From assembly GCA_016617495.1 (NCBI GenBank), contig WYCU01000003.1, positions 124,001-188,000 of the forward strand: 64,000 nucleotides of DNA. Reading direction: 5' to 3'. The notes under the pieces are model-generated. The model made no database searches, was not told where the DNA came from, and saw nothing but the letters and a program-made list of their open reading frames with translations. Shown one piece after another: positions 41,567-49,358 of the stretch; within the stretch, counting starts at the first letter, position 1; every line of letters starts with the position of its first letter. Source of the stretch: Azonexaceae bacterium s22. Lineage in GTDB: Bacteria; Pseudomonadota; Gammaproteobacteria; Burkholderiales; Rhodocyclaceae. The translations under genes and the position numbers were made by a program.

Positions 41567-41998
41567 ATGAAGATATTTACCATCGGCTTTACAAAAACAA
41601 CAGCAGAGAATTTTTTTGAGAGACTGAAGCGTTCTGGCGCCAAGGCAATAGTCGATGTTAGGTTGAACAACGTGTCTCAACTTGCGGGATTTGCCAAGCG
41701 AGATGACTTGAAATATTTTTCCAAGTCAATTTGCAATATGGATTACCGCCATTTGCCCAAACTGGCACCGACGAAAGACATTCTTGATCAATATAAAAAG
41801 AACGGAGGAGACTGGGCTGACTATGAAGAAAAGTTCAACAAGCTAATCGCAGCTAGAAAGATCGAGAATATTGACAAAGAACTGCTTGATGGAGGTTGCC
41901 TTCTTTGCAGTGAAGACAAGCCTCATCACTGCCACAGAAGGCTGGTTGTAGAGTACTTGAAGCGCCACTGGGCCGATGTTGAAATTGTTCACCTTTGA
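41567..41998 (+). CDS. DUF488 domain protein, second gene of the island operon
   Basis: The 143-residue protein begins MKIFTIGFTKTTAENFFERL and contains AIVDVRLNNVSQLAGFAKRD, the DUF488 hallmark (TIG-x-S/T, DVR). The C-terminal part carries LLCSEDKPHHCHRRLVVEYL, the conserved Cys/Cys-His tail of the family. Its biochemical role is unknown. The same Cys-x6-7-Cys-His-x-x-x-V/I-x-E-Y-L pattern recurs at the end of the next gene, so the two may be related domains. RBS AAGGAA precedes ATG 41567. Confidence 0.8.
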   Translation: MKIFTIGFTKTTAENFFERLKRSGAKAIVDVRLNNVSQLAGFAKRDDLKYFSKSICNMDYRHLPKLAPTKDILDQYKKNGGDWADYEEKFNKLIAARKIENIDKELLDGGCLLCSEDKPHHCHRRLVVEYLKRHWADVEIVHL

Positions 41999-42028
41999 AA
42001 TACATACTTCCCGCAGGGGCAGTTCACA

Positions 42029-42637
42029 ATGGCTGCAATAGTTGCAATCGGCATATCTTCCGACCTCCCTTCGGTTGACTACGCACGGAAAATTGATTCA
42101 TTACTGGGAGGGCTCGACGAATACGAAATTGTCGCGGTAAATGACAAGAATAAGGTTCTGGAGGCCTTTGCCGAAACACGGTCTAAGAAAATCACATTCG
42201 CTTCGGCGACCACCAGGCTGGGCTTTAGGCAAGTTATTGCAAAATGTACTCACCTCATAATCTTCTGGTCAGGCAACGATCTAAGCGAACTGATATTTTT
42301 CGCTACACTTAGGAAGATACCAATAAAAATCATCCCGTTTGCAGTAACAACCGTTGCAAATAGGGATCACAACCAACCATTCGACGTTTATATTGGGCGA
42401 GGAACCCCTTGGGGTAACCCATTTCCGATTGATAACGCATCTGACGTTGGCCGGATGGAGGTTATTGACCGATACAAGAAATATTTCCAAGAGGAAATAT
42501 TGGGAAACCCTGAGAAAAAACGTGCTCTCGAATCACTAAAGGGTTTACGTCTTGGCTGTCATTGCAAACCCAAACCATGCCATGGTGACATCATTGCTGA
42601 GTACCTAAACGCCACCTCAAGCTTTGGTGACGCTTAG
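42029..42637 (+). CDS. SLOG-like plus DUF4326 fusion protein, third gene of the island operon
   Basis: The 202-residue protein has two parts. Residues about 1-115 look like a Rossmann-type SLOG/YpsA-like domain (IVAIGISSDLPSVDYARKID; THLIIFWSGNDLSELIFF). Residues about 118-195 are DUF4326: DVYIGRGTPWGNPFPI and LRLGCHCKPKPCHGDIIAEY. SLOG domains bind nucleotides or ADP-ribose and are common in defence systems; DUF4326 has no known activity. The partial match to the 37-bp element at 42129 (IVAV codons) is probably chance. Confidence 0.72.
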   Translation: MAAIVAIGISSDLPSVDYARKIDSLLGGLDEYEIVAVNDKNKVLEAFAETRSKKITFASATTRLGFRQVIAKCTHLIIFWSGNDLSELIFFATLRKIPIKIIPFAVTTVANRDHNQPFDVYIGRGTPWGNPFPIDNASDVGRMEVIDRYKKYFQEEILGNPEKKRALESLKGLRLGCHCKPKPCHGDIIAEYLNATSSFGDA

Positions 42638-42898
42638 ACGAATCCCACTCATGTAGCAACCCTCGGAAAATAGTTTGAATCTTCATGATTTTTCTAGTCA
42701 CTTCGAAGGACCGAATTGTTGTTTGGGGCAGTCGGCGCATTGCAGTGGGGCGGTTGTCAGCAATGACCAACTAGCCGTCCACGCATTCGGTAATCAAATA
42801 CCCCCCAAACAGAGAAAAGTCGCTCGAAAATCTGAAACTGCGAGTAACTCTTTGAGGATATGGGCTGGGTCTCAAAAGAGACTACCAGTTGCGCCCGA

Positions 42899-43369
42899 TT
42901 ATCGACTACTCTCGTAGCCGAGCCCCCACCGCTCCGCCGCCGAATCATCCGTCTCCCGTGCATCCACCCACCGCGCCCCTTCGGGCGTGGTTTCGCGTTT
43001 CCAGAACGGGGCGCGGGTTTTCAGGTAGTCCATGATGAATTCGCAGGCGGCGAAGGCTTCGCCGCGGTGGGCGCTGGTAACGGCGACGAGCACGATCTGG
43101 TCGCAGGGTTTGAGCGGGCCGATGCGGTGAATGACGAGCGTGCCGTAGATATCCCAGCGCGCGCGGGCTTCGGCTTCGATGGCTTCGAGCGCCTTTTCGG
43201 TCATGCCGGGGTAGTGTTCCAGCGTCATTTCTGAAACGCCGGCACCGTCGTTGATGTCGCGCACCAGGCCGACGAAGCTGACCACCGCGCCAATGCGCGC
43301 ATCGCCCGCGCGCAGGGCGGCGAGTTCGGCGTTGAGATCGAAATCGGCTTCCTGAACGCGCACGCTCAT
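42899..43369 (-). CDS. moaE: Molybdopterin synthase catalytic subunit
   Basis: The 156-residue MoaE has GAVVSFVGLVRDINDGAGVS, LEHYPGMTEKAL, the active-site region VIHRIGPLKPCDQIVLVAVT and SAHRGEAFAACEFIMDYLKT. It receives sulfur from MoaD thiocarboxylate to convert cPMP to molybdopterin. The family start is MSVRVQEADFDL at 43369, 2 bp after moaD; longer frames upstream are not used. It is the last gene of the leftward operon. Confidence 0.95.
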   Translation of the reverse strand: MSVRVQEADFDLNAELAALRAGDARIGAVVSFVGLVRDINDGAGVSEMTLEHYPGMTEKALEAIEAEARARWDIYGTLVIHRIGPLKPCDQIVLVAVTSAHRGEAFAACEFIMDYLKTRAPFWKRETTPEGARWVDARETDDSAAERWGLGYESSR

Positions 43370-43371
43370 GT

Positions 43372-43620
43372 TCAGCCTCCGGTGACGGGCGGGAAGAAGG
43401 CGATTTCGTCGCCGTCGCGCACGGCGGCTTCGGGGCCGGCCATGTCTTGATTCACAGCGCAGCGCAGGTTTTTGGCGGTGGCGAGTTTGTCGCGTCCCTG
43501 CCCGACCAGCCAGTCGCGCAAGGCGCCAACGGTGTCGATGCCGGCAGGCAGTTCGACAGTTTCGCCGGAGCGCCCGAGGGCTTCGCGCAGGCCGGCGAAG
43601 TACAGCACTTTCACGCTCAT
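43372..43620 (-). CDS. moaD: Molybdopterin synthase sulfur carrier subunit
   Basis: An 82-residue ubiquitin-like protein that ends in the required Gly-Gly (AFFPPVTGG), the site of adenylation and thiocarboxylation. Its opening MSVKVLYFAGLREALG is standard. ATG 43620 overlaps the moeA stop (ATGA). Confidence 0.94.
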   Translation of the reverse strand: MSVKVLYFAGLREALGRSGETVELPAGIDTVGALRDWLVGQGRDKLATAKNLRCAVNQDMAGPEAAVRDGDEIAFFPPVTGG

Positions 43621-44825
43621 GCCAGCAGCTCCGAGAACGGGATGAAGCGCACGGTGTCGCCGCGGGCCACGGTTTGCCCCGGGGCAATGTCGACGATGCC
43701 GTTGGCCCAGACGAGGGAGCTTTGCACGCCCGCGCCCTGGTTGGGGTAAAGCGTGGCGCGCCCGGTGGCGTCGAGCCGTGCGCGGAGGAATTCGCGCCGG
43801 GTGTCGGGCTTTTTCCATTCGAAATCGGCAGTCACCGGCAGCACCGCCGGCTGGGTTGCGGCCAAGCCTTGCAGGCGCAGGATGAAGGGCCGCACGAGCA
43901 TGAGGAAGGTGACCATGGCGGATACCGGGTTGCCGGGTAGACCGATGAACCAGGTTTTGCCGGCATCGCTGCGGCGGATTTCGCCAAAGGCCAGCGGCTT
44001 GCCGGGTTTGATGGCGATTTTCCAGAGGTCGAGCCGCCCTTCGGCTTCCACGGCGGGTTTGACGTGGTCTTCCTCGCCCACCGAAACGCCGCCGCTGGTG
44101 ACGATGAGGTCGTTGTCGGCGGCGGCGTGGCGCAGTGCGGCGCGCGTGGCGTCGAGCTGGTCCGGCACCGTGCCAAGGTCGCGCACTTCGCAGCCCAGCC
44201 CTTCGAGCAGGGCGCGCAGGGCGTAGCGGTTGGAGTTGTAGATGGCGCCGGGCGGCAGCGGTTCGCCGGGCTGCACGAGTTCGTCGCCGGTGAAGAAGAT
44301 GCCGACGCGCACGCGGCGGCGCACCGGCAGTTCCGGCAGGCCGGCAGCGGCGGCCAGCGCCACATCCTGCGGGCGCAGGCGCAGCCCGGCGGGGAGGATG
44401 TCGGTATCGAGCGCGATGTCTTCGCCGGCCAGGCGGATGTTTTCGCCGGAGCGTGGCACGTGGTTGATGACCACCCCGCCCTCGCCGTGTTCGCAGCGTT
44501 CCTGCATGACCACGGCGTCGGCGCCTTCGGGAATCGGCGCGCCGGTGAAGATGCGCGCGGCGGTGCCGGGCTGGAGGGGCGTGCCGACGGTGCCGGCGGG
44601 AATGCGCTGGCTGACGGGAAGGCAGATGCCCGCGGCGGTGACATCGGCGGCGCGCATGGCGTAGCCGTCCATGGCCGAATTGGCGAGCGGCGGCACGGCC
44701 ACGGTCGATTGCTGGGCCGCGGCCAGGACGCGGCCGGCCGCGGCGGTCAGCGGCACGAGGCGGGTTTCTTCCACCGGCTGCACGGCAGCCAGCAGTTGTT
44801 CGAGGGCTTGTTCGAAGGTCAGCAT
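43617..44825 (-). CDS. moeA: Molybdopterin molybdotransferase
   Basis: The 402-residue MoeA inserts molybdate into adenylylated molybdopterin. Motifs: PLANSAMDGYAMRAADV, RIFTGAPIPEGADAVVMQE, the nucleotide/molybdate site VTSGGVSVGEEDHVK, and GLPGNPVSAMVTFLMLVRPF. The C-terminal beta-barrel domain starts near residue 325. It overlaps mobB by 7 bp and moaD by 4 bp. Confidence 0.96.
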   Translation of the reverse strand: MLTFEQALEQLLAAVQPVEETRLVPLTAAAGRVLAAAQQSTVAVPPLANSAMDGYAMRAADVTAAGICLPVSQRIPAGTVGTPLQPGTAARIFTGAPIPEGADAVVMQERCEHGEGGVVINHVPRSGENIRLAGEDIALDTDILPAGLRLRPQDVALAAAAGLPELPVRRRVRVGIFFTGDELVQPGEPLPPGAIYNSNRYALRALLEGLGCEVRDLGTVPDQLDATRAALRHAAADNDLIVTSGGVSVGEEDHVKPAVEAEGRLDLWKIAIKPGKPLAFGEIRRSDAGKTWFIGLPGNPVSAMVTFLMLVRPFILRLQGLAATQPAVLPVTADFEWKKPDTRREFLRARLDATGRATLYPNQGAGVQSSLVWANGIVDIAPGQTVARGDTVRFIPFSELLA

Positions 44826-45325
44826 GTGTGTTCCTGCAAATCGAGCGTCTTCATCACGAAATCGGCGATGGCGACAAAATCGTTGAGCGGCAGTTTGGGC
44901 AGCGGGGTGTCGATGGGCGCATCGGTGGCCACGGCAACGATGTCCGGGCGCTCCGGGTACAGCGGCGGCTTGCCGTTCTCGGGACGGTAGACTTCGAGCT
45001 TGGGCACCGGTTCCTGTTTGAAGCCTTCGATCAGCACCAGATCGCAGGGCGAAAGGCGGCCGAGCAGTTCCTTGAGCGTGGGCTCCGGTTCGTCGCGCCT
45101 TTCGTGCATCAGCGCCCAGCGGTCGCCGCAGGCGAGCAGGACTTCACTGGCGCCGGCCTCGCGGTGGCGGTAGGAATCCTTGCCCGGCTTGTCGATATCG
45201 AAGCCGTGGTGCGCGTGCTTGATGACGGAAACCCGCAGGCCGCGGGCGGTGAGCTGGGGAATGAGCTTCTCCAGCAGCGTGGTTTTGCCGGACCCGGAAT
45301 AGCCGGCGATGCCGAAAACTTTCAT
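44819..45325 (-). CDS. mobB: Molybdopterin-guanine dinucleotide biosynthesis adaptor MobB
   Basis: The 168-residue GTP-binding protein has the P-loop GYSGSGKTTLLEKL, the switch-like HAHHGFDIDKPGKDSYRHRE and DLVLIEGFKQEPVPKLEVYR. MobB binds GTP and assists formation of the guanylated cofactor. The start at 45325 fits the family; the longer open frame upstream is antisense-like shadow. Confidence 0.92.
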   Translation of the reverse strand: MKVFGIAGYSGSGKTTLLEKLIPQLTARGLRVSVIKHAHHGFDIDKPGKDSYRHREAGASEVLLACGDRWALMHERRDEPEPTLKELLGRLSPCDLVLIEGFKQEPVPKLEVYRPENGKPPLYPERPDIVAVATDAPIDTPLPKLPLNDFVAIADFVMKTLDLQEHTC

Positions 45326-45342
45326 GGCGAAATTGTACCCGC

Positions 45343-46476
45343 TCAGTCGAAGAACACCGGGGCGAAGCCGCCGCCCGGTGTCCGGAAGTTGGTGGTCTGG
45401 CCCTGGTAGAGCCGTGCGGCAACGAGCTGGATGGCGCCCGCGTAAACGTAGCAGCGGATATCCGCCTTCATGCGCTGTTCGCTGCCTTCGACGATGACCG
45501 CGTGTTCCGAAGGCGGTGCGATTTCCTGGGCGATGTAGCCGCCGTGCAGGATTTCTTCGAACACGCGCTTGGTCAGCTTGTCGCCGCGGTAGGCGGCACG
45601 GCTGCCGAAACCGGCGGGCGGCTTGAAGAACCAGCGTTTGCGCTCGGCCCAGAAAATGGCCTCTTTTTCGGGGTCGACCGCGACAGTCTGCGGGATGCCG
45701 GCCAGCAGCACGCCGCGCGTGGGGGCATCGACGCCCAGCGCATCCAGGCGGGCCTCGTCGGAAAGCAGCATGAGATTGCGTTTGTCGGCGTACAGCGCAT
45801 GCGCCCGCGGGTGCGGCGTGAGCACCACGGCATCGGCCAGATAGGCGGCGCGAATGTCGCGGTCGACCGGAAAATCGAGGGCAAAATCGGTCAGCCGGTT
45901 GTAGACCAGATCGACCGCCTCCCCGGCGTGGCACAGGGCCACGCCATCCCAGACGAGTTCCTGCGGATCGGCAATGACCGCCGCGATGCCGTGGTCTTCG
46001 AAAAGCTGGCGGAAGAGTTCGAATTCCGGGGCGAGAAACTGCCCGGCCGGTTGTTCGTCGACGATGGCGATGCGCCGCAGCGGGGCATCGCCGCGCGCCA
46101 GGCGCCATTCCTCGCGGAACATGTTCACGAAGGCCGTGCGCACCGTGGCCCCCGCTTCGGCCTGGCCGTGCGCAGCCAGCAAGTAGGCATTGAGCAGCCC
46201 GCCGCCGGCATTGGTGTTGATCTCGATGAGCTTGGGCCCCTGCGCCGTGAGATGAAAGTCGTAGCCCATGAACACGCCGCGCGCGGCCACCGGCTGGCGG
46301 GCGATTTCCGGCGCCTGCGCCAGCGCGTGGCTCTGGTAGCCGGGCATGGCGATGACACGCTCGATGGCGCCGATGATGCCGGCCATCGCCTGCGCGCTCG
46401 CCCAGGGCAGATGCAGATCGGCCGCAGAAAAGAGCTGCGGCTGGCGTTGCTGGATTTGATCGAAGGTGGTTTTCAT
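45343..46476 (-). CDS. Circularly permuted ATP-grasp-like protein, unknown substrate
   Basis: The 377-residue protein carries ATP-grasp elements in permuted order. The metal-binding LIEINTNAGGGLLNAYLL, normally C-terminal, is at about residue 83, and the ATP-binding RWFFKPPAGFGSRAAYRGDK, normally N-terminal, is at about residue 285. The product is not predictable. Two copies of the 37-bp element are in frame: FPVDRDIRAAYL (about residues 196-208) and TVAVDPEKEAIFW (about 263-274). The gene overlaps the helicase gene by 4 bp and is followed after 17 bp by mobB. Confidence 0.65.
   Translation of the reverse strand: MKTTFDQIQQRQPQLFSAADLHLPWASAQAMAGIIGAIERVIAMPGYQSHALAQAPEIARQPVAARGVFMGYDFHLTAQGPKLIEINTNAGGGLLNAYLLAAHGQAEAGATVRTAFVNMFREEWRLARGDAPLRRIAIVDEQPAGQFLAPEFELFRQLFEDHGIAAVIADPQELVWDGVALCHAGEAVDLVYNRLTDFALDFPVDRDIRAAYLADAVVLTPHPRAHALYADKRNLMLLSDEARLDALGVDAPTRGVLLAGIPQTVAVDPEKEAIFWAERKRWFFKPPAGFGSRAAYRGDKLTKRVFEEILHGGYIAQEIAPPSEHAVIVEGSEQRMKADIRCYVYAGAIQLVAARLYQGQTTNFRTPGGGFAPVFFD
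45653..45688 (-). repeat. Dispersed 37-bp element, first copy inside the ATP-grasp gene
   Basis: On the minus strand: GACTGTCGCGGTCGACCCC, then GAAAAAGAGGCCATTTT. Read as TVAVDPEKEAIF. Confidence 0.8.
45852..45889 (+). repeat. Dispersed 37-bp element, second copy inside the ATP-grasp gene
   Basis: GAATGTCGCGGTCGACCGG, then AAAATCGAGGGCAAAATCG. Opposite orientation to the copy 164 bp away; read as FPVDRDI. Confidence 0.75.
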
Positions 46477-48398
46477 CGCTGGGCAAAAAATTCGAGCACG
46501 GTGGCCAGTTCCCGCGTGCGTTTCATCGGCGGCAAACTTTGCCAGATCTGGCGGCCGTAGGGCTTTGATATGAGTCGGGGATCGCAGATCATCAAGACGC
46601 CGCGGTCGGTTTCGTCGCGGATCAGACGGCCGGCGCCTTGTTTGACGTTGATGACCGAACGCGGCAACTGGTATTCGATGAAGGCATTGCGGCCTTCGCG
46701 CTGCATTTGCTCGATGCGCGCAGAAAGCACCGGATCGTCGGGCGGCGCGAAGGGAATCTTGTCGATGACCACCAGCGAAAGCGCTTCGCCACGCACATCA
46801 ACCCCTTCCCAGAAGCTTTGGCTCCCGACCAGGATGGCCGCGCCGTGATGGCGGAAGCGGCGCAGCAGTTCGTTCTTGGTGCCCTCGCCTTGCACCAGCA
46901 GCGGCATGTCCAGACCTTCGTCCTCGATGCGCGCTTGCAGCAGTTCGTGCGTGCGGCGCATGGCGCGCAGGCTGGTGCACAAGAAGAACGCCCCGCCGCG
47001 CGCGGCTTTGACCACCGGCCAGGCGGCATCGACGACCGCTTCGGTGTAGCGCAGCGCGTTGGGGTCGGGCATGCCAAGCGGCGCATAGAGCACCGCCTGC
47101 TGCGGGTAATCGAAGGGGCTTTCCCAGCAGCCGCTTTCCGGTTCGCCCAGGCCGAGTTCGGCGCAGTAGTGCTGGAACTTGCCGCGCACGGCCAGCGTCG
47201 CGGAGGTAAAAATCCACGCTCGCGGGTGCCCGCCCATCTGCTTGCGGAAAATGTCGGCAATGCGCAGCGGCGTGATGTTGAGTTGCAGGGAATGCGTAAA
47301 GGCTTCGCCCCAGCACACGTTGCCGGGGTCGGCCGGGTTCTGCCAGCGGGAGAGGCGCTCGACCAGTTCCAGCGCGCGTTGCCAGCATTTTTCCAGGCCT
47401 TCGGCACGCTGGGCCTGCGTTTCCAGCAGCGCGGCGAAGGCTGCGGTTTCGTCAGCCAGCGCCTGCAAGGCTGGGAGGAATTCGGTCTTTTCCAGCAACT
47501 GCCCGTGCGAAAAGCGGCCGGTGTCGATGCCCACCGCGAGGCGCAGATCCTTGGCGGCTTTTTCCAGACGCCGGCTGGCATCGGGCAGATCGAGGCAATC
47601 GCGGGCGTTGGTCAGGCCTTCGGCCCGTGCATCGCGCGCGAGGTCGACAACCTGCGCCGTCGAAACCGTTTCGCCGAAGAACAACGTGGCGACTTCCGGC
47701 AATTGGTGCGCTTCGTCGAAAATCACCGTGTTGCAGGCCGGCAGCAGTTCGGCCATGCCTTCGTCGCGCAGCATCACGTCGGCAAAGAACAGGTGGTGAT
47801 TGACCACCACCAGATCGGCGGCCATGGCTTCGCGGCGCGCGGCCATGACGAAGCAGTCCTTGTATTCCGGGCAATCCTGGCCGAGACAGTTTTCCCGCGT
47901 CGAGGTGGCGTGCTGCCACACCGGAGAATTTTCGGAAACGTCGGTGCATTCGGCCTTGTCGCCGCTTTGCGTGGTTTTGGCGAAGCTGGCGATGCGCCGT
48001 GCGTCGGCGGCGTCTTCCCGCGTCAGGAAGCGCCCGTCGGCCAGCGCGTGTTCCAGATGGTAGGGGCAGACGTAATTGGCGCGGCCCTTGAGCAGCGCAA
48101 TGCGAACCGGTGCCTTGAGCACCTCGCGCACCATCGGCAGATCCTTGTTGTAGAGCTGATCCTGCAGGGTTTTGGTGCCGGTGGAAACGATGACCTTGCC
48201 GCCCGATTGGAGCGCTGGCACCAGATACGCAAAGGTTTTGCCGGTGCCCGTGCCGGCTTCGGCGATGAAGACCGCCTGGCTGTCGATGGCCGCGGCAATG
48301 CGCTCGGCCATCTCGACCTGCTGCCCGCGCACGCGATAGCCTTCGATGGCTTGAGCCAGCGGGCCGTCGGGAGCGAAGATTTCCTGGAGCGAAGACAA
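46473..48398 (-). CDS. DinG/YoaA-type iron-sulfur ATP-dependent DNA helicase
   Basis: XPD-like superfamily 2 helicase of 641 residues. Motif I is FIAEAGTGTGKTFAYLVPAL, motif II is FDEAHQLPEV (DEAH), and the 4Fe-4S cysteines are visible as NYVCPYHLEHA and CLGQDCPEYKDCF. The C-terminal motor has VGSQSFWEGVDVRGEAL and VKQGAGRLIRDETDRGVLMI. Such 5'-3' helicases resolve D-loops, R-loops or stalled forks. It heads a leftward run through the ATP-grasp gene into the molybdenum cofactor genes; whether that link is functional is unknown. Confidence 0.9.
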   Translation of the reverse strand: MSSLQEIFAPDGPLAQAIEGYRVRGQQVEMAERIAAAIDSQAVFIAEAGTGTGKTFAYLVPALQSGGKVIVSTGTKTLQDQLYNKDLPMVREVLKAPVRIALLKGRANYVCPYHLEHALADGRFLTREDAADARRIASFAKTTQSGDKAECTDVSENSPVWQHATSTRENCLGQDCPEYKDCFVMAARREAMAADLVVVNHHLFFADVMLRDEGMAELLPACNTVIFDEAHQLPEVATLFFGETVSTAQVVDLARDARAEGLTNARDCLDLPDASRRLEKAAKDLRLAVGIDTGRFSHGQLLEKTEFLPALQALADETAAFAALLETQAQRAEGLEKCWQRALELVERLSRWQNPADPGNVCWGEAFTHSLQLNITPLRIADIFRKQMGGHPRAWIFTSATLAVRGKFQHYCAELGLGEPESGCWESPFDYPQQAVLYAPLGMPDPNALRYTEAVVDAAWPVVKAARGGAFFLCTSLRAMRRTHELLQARIEDEGLDMPLLVQGEGTKNELLRRFRHHGAAILVGSQSFWEGVDVRGEALSLVVIDKIPFAPPDDPVLSARIEQMQREGRNAFIEYQLPRSVINVKQGAGRLIRDETDRGVLMICDPRLISKPYGRQIWQSLPPMKRTRELATVLEFFAQR

Positions 48399-48499
48399 GG
48401 AGGCAGGCCTGAAAAAACCGCCGAATCTTAACAGATGCGCCCCGAGCCGACGACTGCGCGCTTGATCTCACCGAGCATGCTTTCAAGCTCGGCACCGGC

Positions 48500-48632
48500 A
48501 TTGGCCCGCCGCATCGCCGCTGGGTGTGCGCCGCGCCACCATCTGGCGGCCAAGGTGCGGGCGTTTATCGACTTTCTTGCCGAGCGCTTTGCCGATTACC
48601 GCCTGGCGGAGGCGGACGGCGCCCCCTGGTAA
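48500..48632 (+). pseudogene. Remnant of a LysR-family regulator (C-terminal end only)
   Basis: The reading APRHHLAAKVRAFIDFLAER, then FADYR, is the standard C-terminal sequence of LysR-type regulators (HLSAKVRAFIDFL). No effector or DNA-binding domain precedes it; an ATG at 48435 gives a 65-residue ORF whose first half is unrelated. It is best read as a decayed gene end between the helicase and the DUF6156-like gene. Confidence 0.6.
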
Positions 48633-48724
48633 CGCCCCGCCGCGGTTTGGCATCCAATTTGCTGTAGAAGCATTTGACCCTGCTTTGAACAGGGTTTTTG
48701 TCATCAACCCGACAAGCTTCCGCC

Positions 48725-49003
48725 ATGACCGCCTCGACCACCCTCCGTTATTTCACCAGCTATAGCGGCGCCAAGCTGCCGCTGAATCTGGTCGGCGAAC
48801 TCACTGCCGACGACATGCGCAACCGCAACACCTTCTACCGTGGCAGCTACGACGGCAGCGGCCGGCTGGTCGCCTGCGAGAAGGTGGTTTATGGCGAAAT
48901 CGAACAGCGGCACGACTACCACTATCACGCCGACGGTCGTCTGGCCCGCGCGGAAATTGACGACGGCAGCGACGAACCCGCCGTGCTCGAATTTCCCGCC
49001 TGA
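48725..49003 (+). CDS. DUF6156-like small protein
   Basis: The 92-residue protein reads LRYFTSYSGAKLPLNLVGEL, then MRNRNTFYRGSYDGSGRLVA and YHADGRLARAEI. I recall this pattern as DUF6156, a family of unknown function that turns up near nitrogen fixation genes. It has no signal peptide or membrane segment. The Nif11-like gene follows 58 bp downstream on the same strand, and the pair is likely an operon ending at the 49297 terminator. Confidence 0.65.
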   Translation: MTASTTLRYFTSYSGAKLPLNLVGELTADDMRNRNTFYRGSYDGSGRLVACEKVVYGEIEQRHDYHYHADGRLARAEIDDGSDEPAVLEFPA

Positions 49004-49061
49004 GCCCGCGTCACGCTGCACCGCCCCGGTTTTTTTACCTCAACCCACTCAGGAGCTTTCC

Positions 49062-49280
49062 ATGTCCGTTACCGTCATCAAGGCATTTTCCGACAAATGC
49101 CGCGTCGATCCGGCTTTGGCCGAATCTCTCAAGGCTTGCCAAAAGATCAAGGAACTGCGCGGCCTGGCCCGCGACAACGGCTTTGAAATCGAAGAAAACT
49201 CGCTGTATCCGCCGAACGAACCGCAATTCACCGAGGACCAGCTTTCGGAACGTCTGGTCAAGGCGCTGCTGCGCGCCTGA
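49062..49280 (+). CDS. Nif11-like small protein
   Basis: The 72-residue helical protein (MSVTVIKAFSDKCRVDPALA, then ESLKACQKIKELRGLARDNG) resembles Nif11 domain proteins, small helical proteins from nif clusters, also known as leader peptides of some RiPPs. It lacks a double-glycine cleavage site, so a RiPP precursor role is unlikely. The ribosome binding site AGGAG is strong. No nif structural gene is in the window. Confidence 0.6.
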   Translation: MSVTVIKAFSDKCRVDPALAESLKACQKIKELRGLARDNGFEIEENSLYPPNEPQFTEDQLSERLVKALLRA

Positions 49281-49296
49281 GCGCTGCACACGCCAC

Positions 49297-49321
49297 AACG
49301 GCCGGTTCGCCGGCCGTTTTC
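49297..49321. terminator. Rho-independent terminator after the Nif11-like gene
   Basis: AACGGCCGG, TTCG loop, CCGGCCGTTTT: a very stable tetraloop hairpin. Confidence 0.92.
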
Positions 49322-49357
49322 ATTTTTGGCCTTTTTTCGCGGTCGACCGTGACAATC
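49321..49357 (-). repeat. Dispersed 37-bp element, intergenic copy after the Nif11-like gene
   Basis: On the minus strand: GATTGTCACGGTCGACCGCG, then AAAAAAGGCCAAAAATG. It abuts the terminator hairpin and shows one base change in the core. Confidence 0.85.
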
Positions 49358-49358
49358 C

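Noticed and set aside
42129-42150. ATTGTCGCGGTAAATGAC in the island as an element copy
   Set aside because: Only the first 11 bases match, in AT-rich foreign DNA; likely chance coding for IVAV.
42675-42917. 80-codon ORF right of the island
   Set aside because: No ribosome binding site, no recognisable domain, runs into the moaE 3' end.
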